Position numbers and translations under genes: made by a program
Origin: Xiphydria camelus
Taxonomy: Eukaryota > Arthropoda > Insecta > Hymenoptera > Xiphydriidae
Assembly (NCBI GenBank): GCA_963678675.1
Contig: OY783196.1
Span: 12,945,138 to 13,009,137 of the forward strand
Reading direction: 5' to 3'
Length of the DNA: 64,000 nt
In this document: in pieces, positions 21,368-32,884 of the stretch
Numbering within the stretch: the first letter of the stretch is position 1
Layout: each line of letters starts with the position of its first letter
Notes under the pieces: model-generated
Databases searched by the model: none
Seen by the model: the letters and a program-made list of their open reading frames with translations, nothing else
Told to the model about the DNA's origin: nothing

Positions 21368-22562
21368 AGGTACCGGGGCCACGGATTCTGTCACTGGTGA
21401 CTTTTTAAAATGAAATTTTAAACGTACCAGCTAATGAACGATTAAATCTCATACTTTCATTAGCTACAGTGGCGCTTGCCCTGGTTAATGAAAGCATAAT
21501 AATTAATTACACTGGTCAACAGTGATTTTGTCACACGAACTAGACCAGGTGATTCTTATAGATTTATGTGCGCTAAAAACGAATCTGACTCTCAAATTTG
21601 CGTATCACACACGTCAGGATTTTGAAATACTTGAGGTTAAATATACGAAAACGGGCGACTTTGGCCATATTCACGGGCCTATTACAATGAAACTAAAAAT
21701 GTTTTCTTAATTGCACTGACAGCATTTGAAAGTGTCGTTTTTGAACTTTTCAATACATTACTTGATTGTTCCTAAACGATTTTATGAAGCCAAATTTCAG
21801 TACGACAAGTCGATCATGTAGGTCTACCGCACCGCGCGCCTAAATGTATCAACGGACTTAATTTTCTTGTGAAATGTTATTCTATTTTTCCAAAATACGT
21901 ATGTATATATACAGTTGGGACCTCAAAATTTGTTTATATTTAAAATTATATCGTGTATTAATATACATATGTAGAATTGCAGTTGTCATGGAATAAATGT
22001 TTTGTGGGTGACAGTACGACGCCAGTAAAATAGAAGTGTACCGGGTCGAAGAGTCAAGCATGTGAATGCGAGTGTTTATTCGAGAGTATTGGGTGACTGC
22101 ATAGTGCGTTTTAAGGCGTGGAAGCGTGATTTCGAATGTTTATGCGAGGGTAGGTATTGGGTGACTGCGCGGTGGACCTAACTATACACTTGTCGTACTG
22201 AAATTTGCGTTTAGGAACAATCAAGTAATGTATTGAAAAGTTCAAAAACGACACTTTCAAATACTGTAAGTGCAATTAAGAAAAATTTTTTAGTTTCATT
22301 GTAATATACCCGTGAATATGGCCAAAATCGCCCATTTTCTTATATTTAACCTCAAGTATTTCAAAATCCTGACGTGATACGCAAATTTGAGAGTCAGATT
22401 CGTTTTTAGCACACATCAATCTATAAGGATCACCTGGTCTGGTTCGTGTGACAGAAAAAAAATGTAATTTTGTTGACCAGTGTTATTCATCTTTTGGTAT
22501 GTTTAAATATGACATTTTGAAAAGTCATCAGCGACAGAATCCGTGAGCACGGGTGTAGGTAC
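21368..22562. mobile_element. 1.2-kb fold-back upstream of the pogo-like gene
   Basis: Arms of about 440 and 385 bp (21368-21815 and 22180-22562) share CACGGATTCTGTC-type ends and AAATTTCAGTACGACAAGT. The loop is about 365 bp. It begins only about 17 bp beyond the first visible transposase exon, so it may have separated that gene from its promoter and first exon. Non-coding. Confidence 0.8.
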
Positions 22563-24656
22563 CTATGAATAACTGTCTCATATTTAACCTCAAAGCTGTT
22601 TCAATACGCACTGTCTCATTTTTACCCCAAAACATGTCTCATTTTTACACCTTACCTGTTTGCGTCCTTCAATTTATATATATTGAAATATATCGACATT
22701 CGTTCGTAAAATGGCACTCAAAAGCCATTAAAGAATCTCTAGGAACAAAATGCACAAGTTTTACTTTCTGTTCACATTAATGCGGTAAGGAAATTTATTA
22801 GGACCGTTATGGAAAGTTTTAGAGGTTATAAATCGGAATGTTTGAATAGCTACTGTACCGATCTGTTAAAAGTTTCCTGTAGTCAAAATCTGTAGCGGAT
22901 ATGTAGGTAAGGTTTGTTACTTCACTATGGTAATGCAATTATTTCAGAAATTCAGCAACAGAGGACAGCAGATGATATCTCATTTTTACTCCAAAGATTT
23001 GGGTGTCTCATTTTTAGCCCCCTTCACCCTACTAAAATGCCGAGAAAAATGCCATTATTACATAAATGTAATGTAGTGTTATCTTTTTCAATCATTATTT
23101 TTTTCAATCAATTACTGTTGGGTTCCTGGTAAAATTATTTTCGTTCAAGATTCAACTAACTTTGCATTTTTATTTTTGCCTGTCCGGAAGGGACAATTTA
23201 TTACTTTATGGCTCTTTCTCGAAAGTACAGAAAAAAGGGGAAAAACGTTCTTACCGGGTTTTCGAGTGAGTTTTTTCCGAACATGTGATAACCAGACAGT
23301 CGAGGTGATGACTCATGGGGTGGCCGCCACACTCATCTCCAGGTATAGGTACATGTAGTCGCCAATCGTCTATTTTTTAATTCTTCTTGGAGTCTTTGCG
23401 TTGTTTAGGTTACTGTTATATAAAATCTGGACACTCTTATTCCAGCAACATACAAGTTTTTGGAAATCTATAATATTGTATTTGTTGTAATATTGTTGTA
23501 ATATTTGTAAAGATTGTTATTGTATTCATTGTTTTATAATAAAGTTTTTTTACACCGCCAATTTGTTAATGATTTTTTATCGCTCTCTAAAAAATGTAAT
23601 TTTTCTGTTTGTTTGCTGTGGTATTTTTATAGAATAGATAAAATTTATCGAATAATTATCACTAACATATTATTATTCTGATAGAAATATTAATATTTCC
23701 CCATCCATATATTTAATTGAAAATATTTGAAAAATCTTTCTCACATTTTAATATTTTATATTTAATTTAAAGTAATTAAAAGTTTACTGCCAGTACCTAC
23801 TCCATCGTAGTCGCTTTTTCTCGGCATTTTAGTAGAGTTATCTTTTTCAATCGTACGAGGAAGCAGCATGTACGTACTCTCTCTCATCTAACCGTCGCGT
23901 CGCGCCCACTTCCTACGTTGCGTCCTATACGCCTGTTGCGCATCGGTGGTGGCGCCGCCTTACTCGCCTGGTGAGCAAAAAGTGCCGTACTGGGTTACAT
24001 GACACGGGGGTGAACGACTATACATGTGGTCACATGTACACTTAGGTTTGCCTGTATAAGCACAAGCCGGAAGGCCTGATTGGTTGACAGTGTAACCCAT
24101 TTGTGCCAATTTTGGCCACTACGCGGCGCTTTCGGCGCACTTTCGAGATACGCAACAGGCGTATAGCAAATTTGCCTGTAGTACGCGCATCTTGGCTAGC
24201 TCCGATAAACTTCAAAGCCTTACAACCGTGATTCATGACCGATTTTTTACAGGTAGGGTTATACCATCGTGTTTGCAATAAAATTATCTTTATTTTCATA
24301 TATAGTTTAATTGGTAAGCAGATCGGTGCAAATTGCTCATATCAGCTCACCTGTTTATATAGTTTTAAGGGTAGTCTTGAGCATATTTTATTAGCCTACC
24401 CATTCGCGATATATTCATTGACGTATTATGTTTGATAAAAAATACTTTTCATCCGGTAAGCAGATCGGTGAAGAACGTCTCTAGTTCAGATCTTATACTA
24501 TCTGGAGATTCCTGAGACGAATTGAGCTCGTTACCGATTACGAAAATAGTGCGCGTGCCTGTAGTGTGGTATTATCGTTGTGAAACATTTCGTACGCTCG
24601 AGTCTCGACTCTCGACTCTCTACTCTCTGCTATCTACTACCGATTCTCGAATACCG
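22563..24656. other. 2-kb non-coding stretch with scattered short repeats
   Basis: TGTCTCATTTTTA occurs four times between 22612 and 23020 in the same orientation. AATGCCGAGAAAAATG near 23036 and TTTTTCTCGGCATTTT near 23816 are inverted about 800 bp apart, each near TTATCTTTTTCAATC. GGTAAGCAGATCGGTG occurs at 24313 and 24456. TATACGCCTGTTGCG (23928) is mirrored near 24152. No gene recognised. Confidence 0.5.
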
Positions 24657-24879
24657 TTAAGCCGGTCCCAGACAATGCGTGCATCCGGCGAATATTCGCC
24701 ATTCGTGATCCTTCGCGTAGTGTGTGGGAGCTCTACTGCGCCAAGCATTCGGCATTCGCCCGCTATTCGCGGTCTTGTCGGTAAAACGACGCGTAGTAAA
24801 GGATGACGAAGTAACCCAACACTTTCGTGCGTTGAAATGGGTGTAGAAAAACTTATGAACCCGTGCCCTTCCGTGCGCA

Positions 24880-25743
24880 CCCCGAATGCCTACACCGATA
24901 TGGGATCCCAAACATGTTGACCACAAAAACAGAAACAAAGTGGCTGATGCCTGGAAGGAGTTGGAATCATCATTTTCTAGCAGCAACGTAACTGCCGCAG
25001 ATTTAAAAAAGAAGAAAGACTCACCAATGGCGATATTCCGTCAGCTTTTAAGTAAGGTTAACCCTTTGTTGCTCACGTGGGGTGTAGGCTACACCCCAGC
25101 CTCCTTTTTTTGCATGCCACGCCTAGAGTTTTTTTTTTCAAGGTTTGCACTTTTAGTACCTTTCGGGAACATTTCATTAAAGAATTTGGCACCAAAAGCG
25201 CAGGACAAAACCGATTTATCTCTTTGATAGAACGCTGCAAAGAGTTAAATAGTGATTTTTTTAACAGTCTGTATTAATTCAATATTTAATATTTTTCTAT
25301 AAAACTTGTTCCAATTTGTTAATTGGTACTTTGTTAATAAAACGAGAGTACGACAACTATCCTCAGTCTATTATTTATACTATTTTTTTGAAAACCGAGA
25401 CCTCATATACCGAGACTTCGAGTTTTGTTTTCAATTAGAAAATTACAAAATTTATTTTTTTTAAATGTTGAGATCATTAGGCAATATCTCAAGCTTTAAA
25501 ATAAAAAAAAGTATTAAAAAATTTCAATTTTTCACTAAGAAAACGTTAATCTTTAACTGGGGTGTAGGGTACACCCCAGGTGAGCTTTAATGTTTCAAAA
25601 ACCCACGTGAGTAACGAAGGGTTCAATCCAGCAGCTCTGGTGCTGGGGCAGAAGACATTTACAAACCAAACTGGTTTGCCTTTGAAACTATGCAGAAGTT
25701 TCTCAAACCTATATATACTCCAGGAGAAATTATGAACTCAGAG
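24880..25743 (+). pseudogene. MADF-domain protein exon, split by a MITE
   Basis: Part 1 (24880-25057) encodes WDPKHVDHKNRNKVADAWKE and AADLKKKKDSPMAIFRQLLS, the core of a MADF (Myb/SANT-like) domain. Part 2 (25626-25743) resumes in frame terms as SSSSGAGAEDIYKPNWFAFE, then PIYTPGEIMNSE, and reaches a GTAAAT splice donor. This C-terminal context is typical of insect MADF proteins. The 560-bp insertion between the parts is a TTAA-type MITE. The start codon and first part of the domain are not visible. Confidence 0.75.
25062..25621. mobile_element. piggyBac-like MITE, 560 bp
   Basis: TTAA (25058-25061), then CCCTTTGTTGCTCACGTGGG; the other end is CCCACGTGAGTAACGAAGGG, then TTCAA, a TTAA duplication with one substitution. 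TTAA targets with CCC/GGG ends are diagnostic of the piggyBac superfamily. Subterminal GGGGTGTAGGCTACACCCC words are self-complementary. No coding capacity. It disrupts the MADF exon. Confidence 0.85.
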
Positions 25744-26810
25744 GTAAATATTTTATAATTTTTCCAATTTCTCCACTCCAAATAAATCATGGCAATACAT
25801 CGACAAAGATTTTTAAGACTATATTTTAAAATGTTTAAATGATGCTTCGAATTATTGGAGAGTTGTGCATAAAATTTAGATACTCCAGTAATATTTCTAA
25901 AAATCTGAAAGATCCAACTATTCATTTCTCAACAGTCCAGTCATCTGATTGCGGTAATGTTGATTATAAATAGTATTTCTATAAATATTGTATAACTTAG
26001 TTTTTTGTACATTTGTAAACAAAATAGAATATCATTGGAGTCAGGGATGGGCGTCATAAGAAAAATTAATAATTGAATGACTAATAGTTAAGATTAAATT
26101 TTCATTTATCATTCAAATAATTTTGAATAACGAATAAATTTTCATTCATCATTCCATCATTCTTACTTGGTTGTTTCACTGGGTAGACGACCAAGGTAAT
26201 TACGAAGTTCTTCCGACAGTTTATCGTGACCAGGTGCACCAGATCGACGATCACGGGAAATGACAGATTTTCCCTGCAGTTTTTCGTGTCTAGGTGCACC
26301 AGGTCAGTGAGCGCGATAGTCCGACATATGGATCATTTTATATTATAATATATACTGAAAGAATCTACATCTCTCGTAATCAAGGGTTTCCGTGAAAATT
26401 GCGGTTATATGCTTTTTTTCCTAGAGGAATGTGAATTATATCCGTATATTTTTCTAGACGAAAAATACGATGTTCCTTTGTGTACGTAATACGAGACGGT
26501 ACGTAATACGAGACGCCGTGAGGCCCCTGAAATGGGAGAGCGGTATCGAACCCGAACGTTCGTGCATTTGCCGAAAGCACGAACATTTTCCTTATATTGT
26601 AGCGTGTGGGAGGGTAGGCGAAGGCGTAGTACGATCTCCGAATGTTCGCGCATTCGCCGAATGCACGCATTGTCTGGGACCGGCTTTTAGTTCTAGTGAT
26701 TCTCTTTGTTCCGAGTGCGCCCGGTCAAACTTCACGACCTGTGCGATCTTTCGTTGTACGCTCGGCATAGGGATAGTCGGTGCGTCGTAACTTTCTCGAA
26801 TAACGGCTAT

Positions 26811-26990
26811 CGGATTCGAACTCGATCACTACCTGCTATCTCCGTACGTTTCTTCGCGTGTTCGGATTTGAACTCGATCACTACCTGCTATCTCCGTACG
26901 TATCTCCGCGCGCGCGCGCGCGCGCGTGTCCGGATTTAAACTCGATCACTACCTGCTATCTCCGAGCGTATCTCCGTGTATTACCTTCGG
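26811..26990. repeat. Tandem repeat x3 with internal (CG)n
   Basis: Units start at 26811, 26863 and 26931 with CGGATTYGAACTCGATCACT. The second unit is longer because of a CG dinucleotide run at about 26907-26927. Confidence 0.85.
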
Positions 26991-27657
26991 TGTTAGCTTC
27001 GCGCGTGACTTCGGTGTTATCTTCGTGTACCGTCTTCGTGCGATTATTGAATATCTGTGCTATCCGTGCCGAGGTTATTTCATACCGATCTTTGTTGCGC
27101 TATTTAGGATATTTATCGTCCCTCGTAAGGGCTTTCGTTGATTGATTCGCGCTGATAGCCACGGTATATTAGTGGTAAGAATTGTTACCGAAAGCCGACC
27201 CATCCATATTATATCGCGTGAATTATTCTCTAAATAAATCTTAAGTGTTATTTCTTTGTTATAAGCCGCCTCAAATTCATTTCTTTGTCTCACGACCCCG
27301 CCCCTCTCCATCGCCGATACGGGGCTGAGCTAGCGGAGTTCCGTTTCCGGTTCACGTGATCTACCTATTACCTATTATGAATATCTTTGGTGTCTCGGGA
27401 CACCTGGCGTCCAACATATCTTTATCTGCTACCTTGCCCGAGCTGGGCCAGTTAGAGAGCGTGCCGAAGTGTGCGACTACCCGGTAGCGCCGGGTAGCGT
27501 CGTTACAGTCCATTTACTGGTAGAAATATAAGTTTAAGTTCGATTATTATTGATGTGTAAACATCTTTAGGCTCGCTTGGGAGTGATTTTATGGAAGTGG
27601 TGGGGGAACTGTTAACAACATTAGTGTGTGTCCGTGTGTGAGCTCGGTGCAGGATTT
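26991..27657. other. GC-richer stretch, possible LTR/leader remnant
   Basis: AATAAATCTTAAGTGTTATT near 27233, CACGACCCCGCCCC and ACACCTGGCGTCCAACAT near 27400 resemble the polyadenylation end of an LTR followed by a tRNA primer-binding site. No second LTR or pol gene is adjacent. Low confidence. Confidence 0.3.
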
Positions 27658-28150
27658 ATCTTCGGCCGGGCTTGGTCGGTATTCATACCGGTACAAGTCG
27701 AGTCGGTAGTTACAGTCGGTGTCAATTCGAGAGATCAGAGTGTCTAACCTCGAAATCGTGAATTTCATAATAACGGTGAGTACTTTCCATTCTTCACAAA
27801 ATCACAATTCCGAGGTCAGATGCTTCTATCTCCAGAACGTAAAACTTTCTACTGTTTTCAGTATATAACAACGCTTTCGTTACAATTTCTAATATAACTA
27901 GATAACAATTTGTGACTTCTATAACCTAGTATACCTACAATGGAATCACATGCCGCTGGTAAGTGTAAATGTACGGAATACTTTTAACCTTTTGTATACA
28001 TATTTCATTTGTACACGACAATCATTTAATTCCTACTTTTCAACGGTTTCAATTAATTAGTGATTACCTATACCGCATGGCCCGTAAGAAACGCAACAAG
28101 CGACGGTTAGGTACCTCCGGCAATATTTGCCGACGGTGTTCGAGTCTTCT
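27658..28150 (+). mobile_element. Spliced-leader module of a P-related element, copy 1
   Basis: Starts CTTCGGCCGGGCTTGGTCGG, then GTCAATTCGAGAGATC and CTCGAAATCGTGAATTT, with a canonical donor AACG|GTGAGTAC at 27776. An acceptor TTTTCAG ends at 27861. The next exon has an ATG at 27940 (codons M-E-S-H-A-A) and a GTAAGT donor at 27959. Downstream, the acceptor used in copy 2 is replaced by other sequence (near 28070), so this copy cannot splice the same way. Duplicate of 29862-30337. Confidence 0.7.
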
Positions 28151-28184
28151 ACATGTCGGTACAGAAAAAAGGAGAAACGAGAGG

Positions 28185-28320
28185 CCCCGATAGCAAAGTG
28201 GCACCACAGTGACTGCACCCTGCTTTCACGCGGTGCATTCGAGTGCATGCACTGGGGTGTCCATCTGTCTGTCCACCGTGGAGCCACACTGCAGTAACGC
28301 AGTGTAAGTACGATGGTAAA
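28185..28320. repeat. S-type CAC/GTG-rich element
   Basis: Opens with GGCCCCGATAGCAAAGTGGC and continues with CACAGTGAC, CACTGGGGTGTCC and CACACTGCAGTAACGCAGTG. Same style as 19440-19643. Confidence 0.6.
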
Positions 28321-28324
28321 AGTA

Positions 28325-28500
28325 GAATTTTGCAAAAAGGGGGCGATAAAGTAGGATTTCCCGCCTGCCTTATTCGCCTACTAGGTAGAGTGTCGGTTTT
28401 TTTTTCTCAAACCCGACCCGGCCAGGACTCGAACCTGCATTCCTTAGAAGACTGGGAACGCTTCTCGCATTCTACCAATTGCGCCATCGACTCTTTGTGG
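28325..28500 (-). mobile_element. tRNA-derived SINE, diverged copy
   Basis: Minus strand: box A GATGGCGCAATTGGTAGAA and box B AGGTTCGAGTCC, then A-rich AAAAAAAAACCGACACTC and CCCCCTTTTTGCAAAATTC, matching the body of the SINE at 19272. The acceptor stem does not pair. Confidence 0.7.
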
Positions 28501-28614
28501 TGGAAGTCGACTAAGAGAGTTATACATATAATATATCGATACCTGAAAGCAACAGTACTGTAACTAGTGAGATAAACCCGAAAGCTGATTTCGAGCTATG
28601 TCAAACGTAAACTA

Positions 28615-28731
28615 AAACCGGCCTTTATACAATGCAACACTGAGATATCTCGGCAAAAATATTTAAATAAATATTTAATTTAAATATTTTTGCCAAGATA
28701 TCTCAGTGTTGCATTGTATAAAGGCCGGTTT
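28615..28731. repeat. 117-bp near-perfect hairpin
   Basis: AAACCGGCCTTTATACAATG at the left is mirrored by CATTGTATAAAGGCCGGTTT at the right, with about 57 paired bases and an AT-rich tip (TTTAAATAAATATTTAA). It could be a tiny MITE or a hairpin-RNA source. Confidence 0.9.
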
Positions 28732-29391
28732 ATATGTATTGGATTATGGAATTTTGGCAAGGAATTGATTAAAGATAAATTCAACGTTGTGTGTGTGTGA
28801 GTGGGAATTTTAGATATTATATTTGGATGCCTTCGCAGCTTCACTGCCAGAGAAGAACTAAGGCTCACAAAGCAGACTCCTTGTCCCTTCTATTTCTTCT
28901 CGAGGGTTTCATACGTCACTTGTATATATTTTAAGTAAGATAGTGCACGCGTGGGTTCTTAGGGAGAGATAAACATATACATCCTCATCTCACCCTCTAA
29001 ACTTATAACCACTACTCTATAGCACATACAGAGTCTTTGTCTTATTCAAAATAGTTTAATTAAATTAACTTATTTTGTATATATATCAATAATATGTATA
29101 TAAATTAAATATAAATATAATAATTTGATACTTTCTTTTTCAAAACAGTAGCGATTATGATAATTAATTATTCATTATTTATGGAATAATTCAGTACAAT
29201 TTGCACTGTTTGAAACATTATTATAATATCAATTTTGTTATTTTCTAATTTAAAAATTCTTCTATCGGGGTGTGAAATCAATTAATTGTAAATTTACAAC
29301 CGCGCACATACGCAGATCAAAATTTGCAACTAGTCACAAATTTATTTCTGGGAACAAACCTATTATTATATCAATTTTGTTATTTTCTAAT
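28732..29391. other. AT-rich non-coding stretch
   Basis: No gene. The words CAAAATAGTTTAATTAAATTAA and TCAATTTTGTTATTTTCTAA (twice, about 29230 and 29370) indicate local duplication only. Confidence 0.5.
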
Positions 29392-29395
29392 TTAA

Positions 29396-29557
29396 CACAT
29401 TCGCTGCCACTTTTAGATTGATTGCATCGCGCTCAGTGCCGGTAACAGACTGAATAATAATGTAATTATGTGCACGACAATGTGTCTCCGATCGGAGCCG
29501 GCGGCACAGGCGCAAAGTGTCGACTGGCTCCGATCGGAGCCGGCGGCAGCAAACGTG
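29396..29557. mobile_element. 162-bp TTAA-flanked MITE
   Basis: TTAA on both sides (29392-29395 and 29558-29561); ends CACATTCGCTGCC and GGCAGCAAACGTG. It contains the word CTCCGATCGGAGCCGGCGGC twice. Size and target fit piggyBac-type MITEs. Confidence 0.8.
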
Positions 29558-29639
29558 TTAAAAATTTTGTGAATTAAGACAATGTGTTTTGTGACTTAAG
29601 ACAATGAATTGACCGACATTCATGGTCGATAAATTTACG

Positions 29640-29855
29640 AAGTGTGCACGTCGAAAAGGCACCGTGACTGCACTGAGTGTAACCACTGTGTCTTTACGCT
29701 GTGAACTACTCAGTGTGTTCACTGTGTAGCCACGGTGCTTTTAGTTTGTGTACGCCACGCGATCATGCCACGGTGAGACCACAGTGGTGCCACTACGTGG
29801 CAGCACTGCGTGCGGCTAGCGTGTAAATCCACGCTTTGTTATCGGGGGGTCTTGA
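29640..29855. repeat. S-type CAC/GTG-rich element
   Basis: Dense CACNGTG words (CACTGTGTC, GTTCACTGTGTAGCCACGGTG, CACAGTGGTGCCAC) ending TTATCGGGGGG, immediately before the leader module copy 2. Confidence 0.6.
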
Positions 29856-29861
29856 CATTTA

Positions 29862-30337
29862 CCTTCGGCCGGGCTTGGTCGGTATTTAGGTATACCGGTA
29901 CAAGTCGAGTCGGTAATTAGAGTCGGTGTCAATTCGAGAGATCGGAGCGCCTAACCTCGAAATCGTGAATTTCAGAATAACGGTGAGTACTTTCCATTCT
30001 TCACAACATCACCATTCCGATGATAGACGCTTCTATCTCCAGAACGTACATCTTTATACTGTTTTCAGTGTATAACAACGGTTGCACTACGATTTCTAAT
30101 AAAACGAGATACCAATTCGTGACTTCCATAACCTATACCTACAATGGAGTCACATGCCGCTGGTAAGTGTAAATATACGGAATACTTTTATCCTTCTGTA
30201 TACATATTTCATTAGTACACGACAATCATTTATTTACTAATCTGTAGTTTTAACTGTTTCAATTACTTACTGATTAATATTTTACAGACATTGCGAGAAA
30301 GAGGAAGGCAAACTATATGTCGAAATACAGAAACTAA
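29862..30337 (+). mobile_element. Spliced-leader module with a 22-codon gene, copy 2
   Basis: Leader exon from CCTTCGGCCGGGCTTGG, donor AACG|GTGAGTAC (intron 29983-30068, ends TTTTCAG), exon 2 30069-30162, intron 30163-30287 (GTAAGTG...ATTTTACAG), exon 3 from 30288. Splicing gives ATG at 30144 and a stop at 30335-30337: MESHAADIARKRK plus nine more residues. All four splice signals are canonical. The basic RKRK segment resembles the start of a DNA-binding protein, so this may be the truncated 5' end of a larger transposon gene, cut off where the 110-bp tandem array begins. Confidence 0.6.
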
Positions 30338-30725
30338 AAACGAGTTAGTCATTCTAACTTGCAATAGATGTGTAAACATATGGCAGAACAATGTTGCGTG
30401 GAAGTCATGTGGGTGTATTCGGTTACAGACAGTTATTAAAAAACTAAAAACGAGTTAGTCATTCTAACTTGCAATAGATGTGTAAACATATGGCAGAACA
30501 ATGTTGAGTGGAAGTCATGTGGGTGTAATCGGATACAGACAATTATTAAAAAACTAAAAACGAGTTAGTCATTCTAACTTGCAATAGATGTGTAAACATA
30601 TGGCAGAACAATATTGCGTGGAAGTCATATGGGTGTATTCGGTTACAGACAATTATTAAAAAATTAAAAAACAATGCTGCGTGGAAGTCATGTGGGTGTA
30701 TTCGGTTACAGACAATTATTTAAAA
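30331..30725. repeat. 110-bp tandem repeat, 3.5 copies
   Basis: Units start at 30331, 30441 and 30551 (AAACTAAAAACGAGTTAGTC), with a shortened fourth at 30661. Each contains GGCAGAACAATRTTGMGTGG and ATTCGGTTACAGAC. The array begins exactly at the stop codon of the small exon at 30288-30337. Confidence 0.9.
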
Positions 30726-31075
30726 AATGATCGTCTTTTTCTAATAACTTCATTTAACCGAATATACCCACATCACTTCCACGCAACATTGTTCTGCCAG
30801 ATGTTAAAACACATCAATTAGATATCTCTTCCTTGCAATCACATACTGTTTCACATGGTTCGAAAGAAGAGATATCTAATTGATGTGTTAACATCTGGCA
30901 GAACAATGTTGCGTGGAAGTGATGTGGGTATATTCGGTTAAATGAAGTTATTAGAAAAAGACGATCATTTTTTTAATAATTGTGTCTGTAACCGAATACA
31001 CCCACACGACTTCCACGCAGCATTGTTTTTAATTTTTTAATAATTGTCTGTAACCGAATACACCCATATGTTTTT
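30725..31075. repeat. Palindrome at the end of the 110-bp array
   Basis: The core 30725-30976 is an inverted pair around a loop near 30850 (TGCAATCACATACTGTTTCAC). The arms carry the same CAACATTGTTCTGCC words as the tandem units. To 31075 the sequence continues as an inverted copy of the last tandem unit, so the array is reflected. Confidence 0.85.
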
Positions 31076-31081
31076 TTTAAT

Positions 31082-31131
31082 TGTGCATGTCTAAATGTGC
31101 CCCGTATATGGGGCACATTTGGACGATGCAA
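31082..31131. repeat. CATTTGGAC/GTCTAAATG hairpin
   Basis: GTCTAAATGTGCCCC and GGGGCACATTTGGAC face each other across GTATAT. This is the same word as at 11958 and 12297, here as a closed palindrome. Confidence 0.8.
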
Positions 31132-31133
31132 TA

Positions 31134-31450
31134 TTTGAATAAAATCAAGAGACACGGTAGTGTCTCGCGGCATGTTCGTTTAAGTGTTTCCGTTCATAAA
31201 ATGGGCGCACCCGTGTCTCTTTACACCACAAATGTCTGCCCCCTCCGCCCCTCAATTTTTATATCGAATTTTCTCAATAAATATATGGTTATAACCAAAA
31301 CTATGTTTAGTTACAGCATATAAATTGATTATTCTCTATTGATAGAGACCAGAATAAATTTTATAAGTTACATATTAATAGAGATTTAGCCTTAGTAACG
31401 CGAAGCCACGCCCCTCGCGCCTAAAAGTTGAGAATTTTATTTCTCGGCCA
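31134..31450 (-). repeat. W repeat, copy 1 (minus)
   Basis: Contains AAGCCACGCCCCTCGCGCC, TGGTTATAACCAAAACTAT and AAGAGACACGG. Longer plus-strand copies lie at 54700-55640 and 62240-63115. No protein recognised. Confidence 0.8.
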
Positions 31451-32302
31451 ATATACAGGGTGGACCATGTTAAACGTCATTTTCTTGGTATGTGATAGAA
31501 CAACAACAAAAAAGTAGACTCTTTCATAAGAAAATTTTTTTCAAAAATGTTTCCTAACAAAGATACAGGGTGTCAAAGTTTCGAAAAAAATGGTTTTTTC
31601 ATCATAACTTCTAAACTACTTGATCGATTTCCATGAAATTTCGCACACAGGCTAATGTAGAATAGCTCTAAGCAATAATGAAGTAATTTTTAAAAATTCT
31701 CCAGTGGCGTAGATACTAGGGGCCGGTACCCCCCTTTCCCCCTCCCAATCTTCGGCGCCACTGGATATTTTGCAAAGAAAATTTAACTATTGGATTCCCC
31801 GTTTAATTTAGAGAAAAAAATCACCCTTGCAAATTTTTGATTTATGGCTTCGTTTTTGAGACATTTATTTTGATTTATGGGGTTGCGAGCAGGCCAAAGC
31901 TAGGTTGAACTCCATTAATTGTGATATGTAATAGAGCAACAACAAATAATAGATTCTCATGAGAAAATTTTTTTCAAAAATGTTTCCTAATAAAGATATA
32001 GGGTGTCAAAGTTTCGAAAAAAAATGGTTTTCTCATCATAACTTGATACTTGAAACATAAACTACTTGATCGATTTCCATGAAATTTCGCACACAGGCTA
32101 ATGTCCTACAGCTCTAACAAGGGGACCCTTCGAAAGTCGGAGCACCGATTGTAATGAATTTTTTTTTATAAATAAAGGGAAGTCCCCTGAGTAACGCTCA
32201 TACTTTACTTTTGTCCAATGCGCCTTTGTTTATTTAAAAAAAAAGAAATTGTTTTGACGCGTAAAGTGTGTACTGTAATGTAATACTCGGTATCCAAGAT
32301 AA

Positions 32303-32373
32303 CGGCGTGGCGCAGTCGGCTAAGGCATAGACTCACCACGCGGGCGTCCCGCGTTCGATTCCCGTGCATGCAC
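32303..32373 (+). pseudogene. tRNA-like sequence, left arm
   Basis: GGCGTGGCGCAGTCGGCTAA (box A region) and GCGTTCGATTCCC (box B), followed within a few bases by a 10-T run that would end RNA polymerase III transcription. T-stem and acceptor pairing are imperfect, so it is a tRNA-derived SINE head rather than a tRNA gene. Transcription would run toward the loop. Confidence 0.65.
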
Positions 32374-32811
32374 TATCTTTTTTTTTTGCCAATTTCGAAC
32401 TTTTTCACTTTTTTTATTATTCAAAACTATTGCTACTAATCTTTAGAAGTAAAATAAATCTAGGTAAGGCTAAAAAACTGTTACCAAAATTTCACTAATT
32501 GCCTTCGAATGACACTTACCTGGTGTTGACGTCACGAGTGAATTACCACCAAATTTAATGAATGTTTCGTAGGAAAATGAGTAATTTGCACTTACCCGAC
32601 ATTGACGTCATTTAATGTGAAGCATAGAAATTGTCACCAAAACTTCACTAATTTGCCTTCGAATGATTAGTAACAATCGTTCAAAATATAGTTTTAAATG
32701 CAAAAAAATTTTTTATTCACGTTACCTAGATTTATTTTACTTCTAAAGATTAGTAGCAATAGTTTGAATAATAAAAAAAGTGAAAAAGTTCGAAATTGGC
32801 AAAAAAAAAAG

Positions 32812-32884
32812 AGTGCATGCACGGGAATCGAACGCGGGACGCCCGCGTGGTAAGTCTATGCCTTAGCCGACTGCGCCACGCCGT
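32812..32884 (-). pseudogene. tRNA-like sequence, right arm
   Basis: Inverted counterpart of 32303-32373 with only small differences (GGTAAGTC for GGTGAGTC when read on its own strand). The A-run at 32801 is the T-run on its transcribed strand. The two tRNA-like heads therefore converge. Confidence 0.65.

Larger units (their letters stand above)
24660..26685. mobile_element. 2-kb TIR element, PIF/Harbinger-like, with MADF exon
   Basis: Ends AGCCGGTCCCAGACAATGCG and CGCATTGTCTGGGACCGGCT, flanked by TTA and TTT(A). The TIR similarity continues for about 30 bp. It encodes a MADF-domain fragment, a DNA-binding module often carried as the second protein of PIF/Harbinger elements, but no DDE transposase was found. 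The class is inferred from the TIR, the possible 3-bp target site and the MADF domain. Confidence 0.6.

Noticed and set aside
26991..27500. Solo LTR with primer-binding site
   Set aside because: The TGGCGTCCAACA word is suggestive, but no TG...CA boundaries, target duplication or second LTR could be shown; kept only as a low-confidence note.
30331..30725. CRISPR-like array
   Set aside because: Units are 110 bp and nearly identical throughout, with no repeat-spacer alternation; an ordinary tandem repeat in a eukaryotic context.
32303..32373. Genuine tRNA gene
   Set aside because: Box A and B are good but the T-stem and acceptor do not pair, and an inverted twin exists; treated as tRNA-derived. 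The same reasoning applies to 28410-28493 and 52347-52421.
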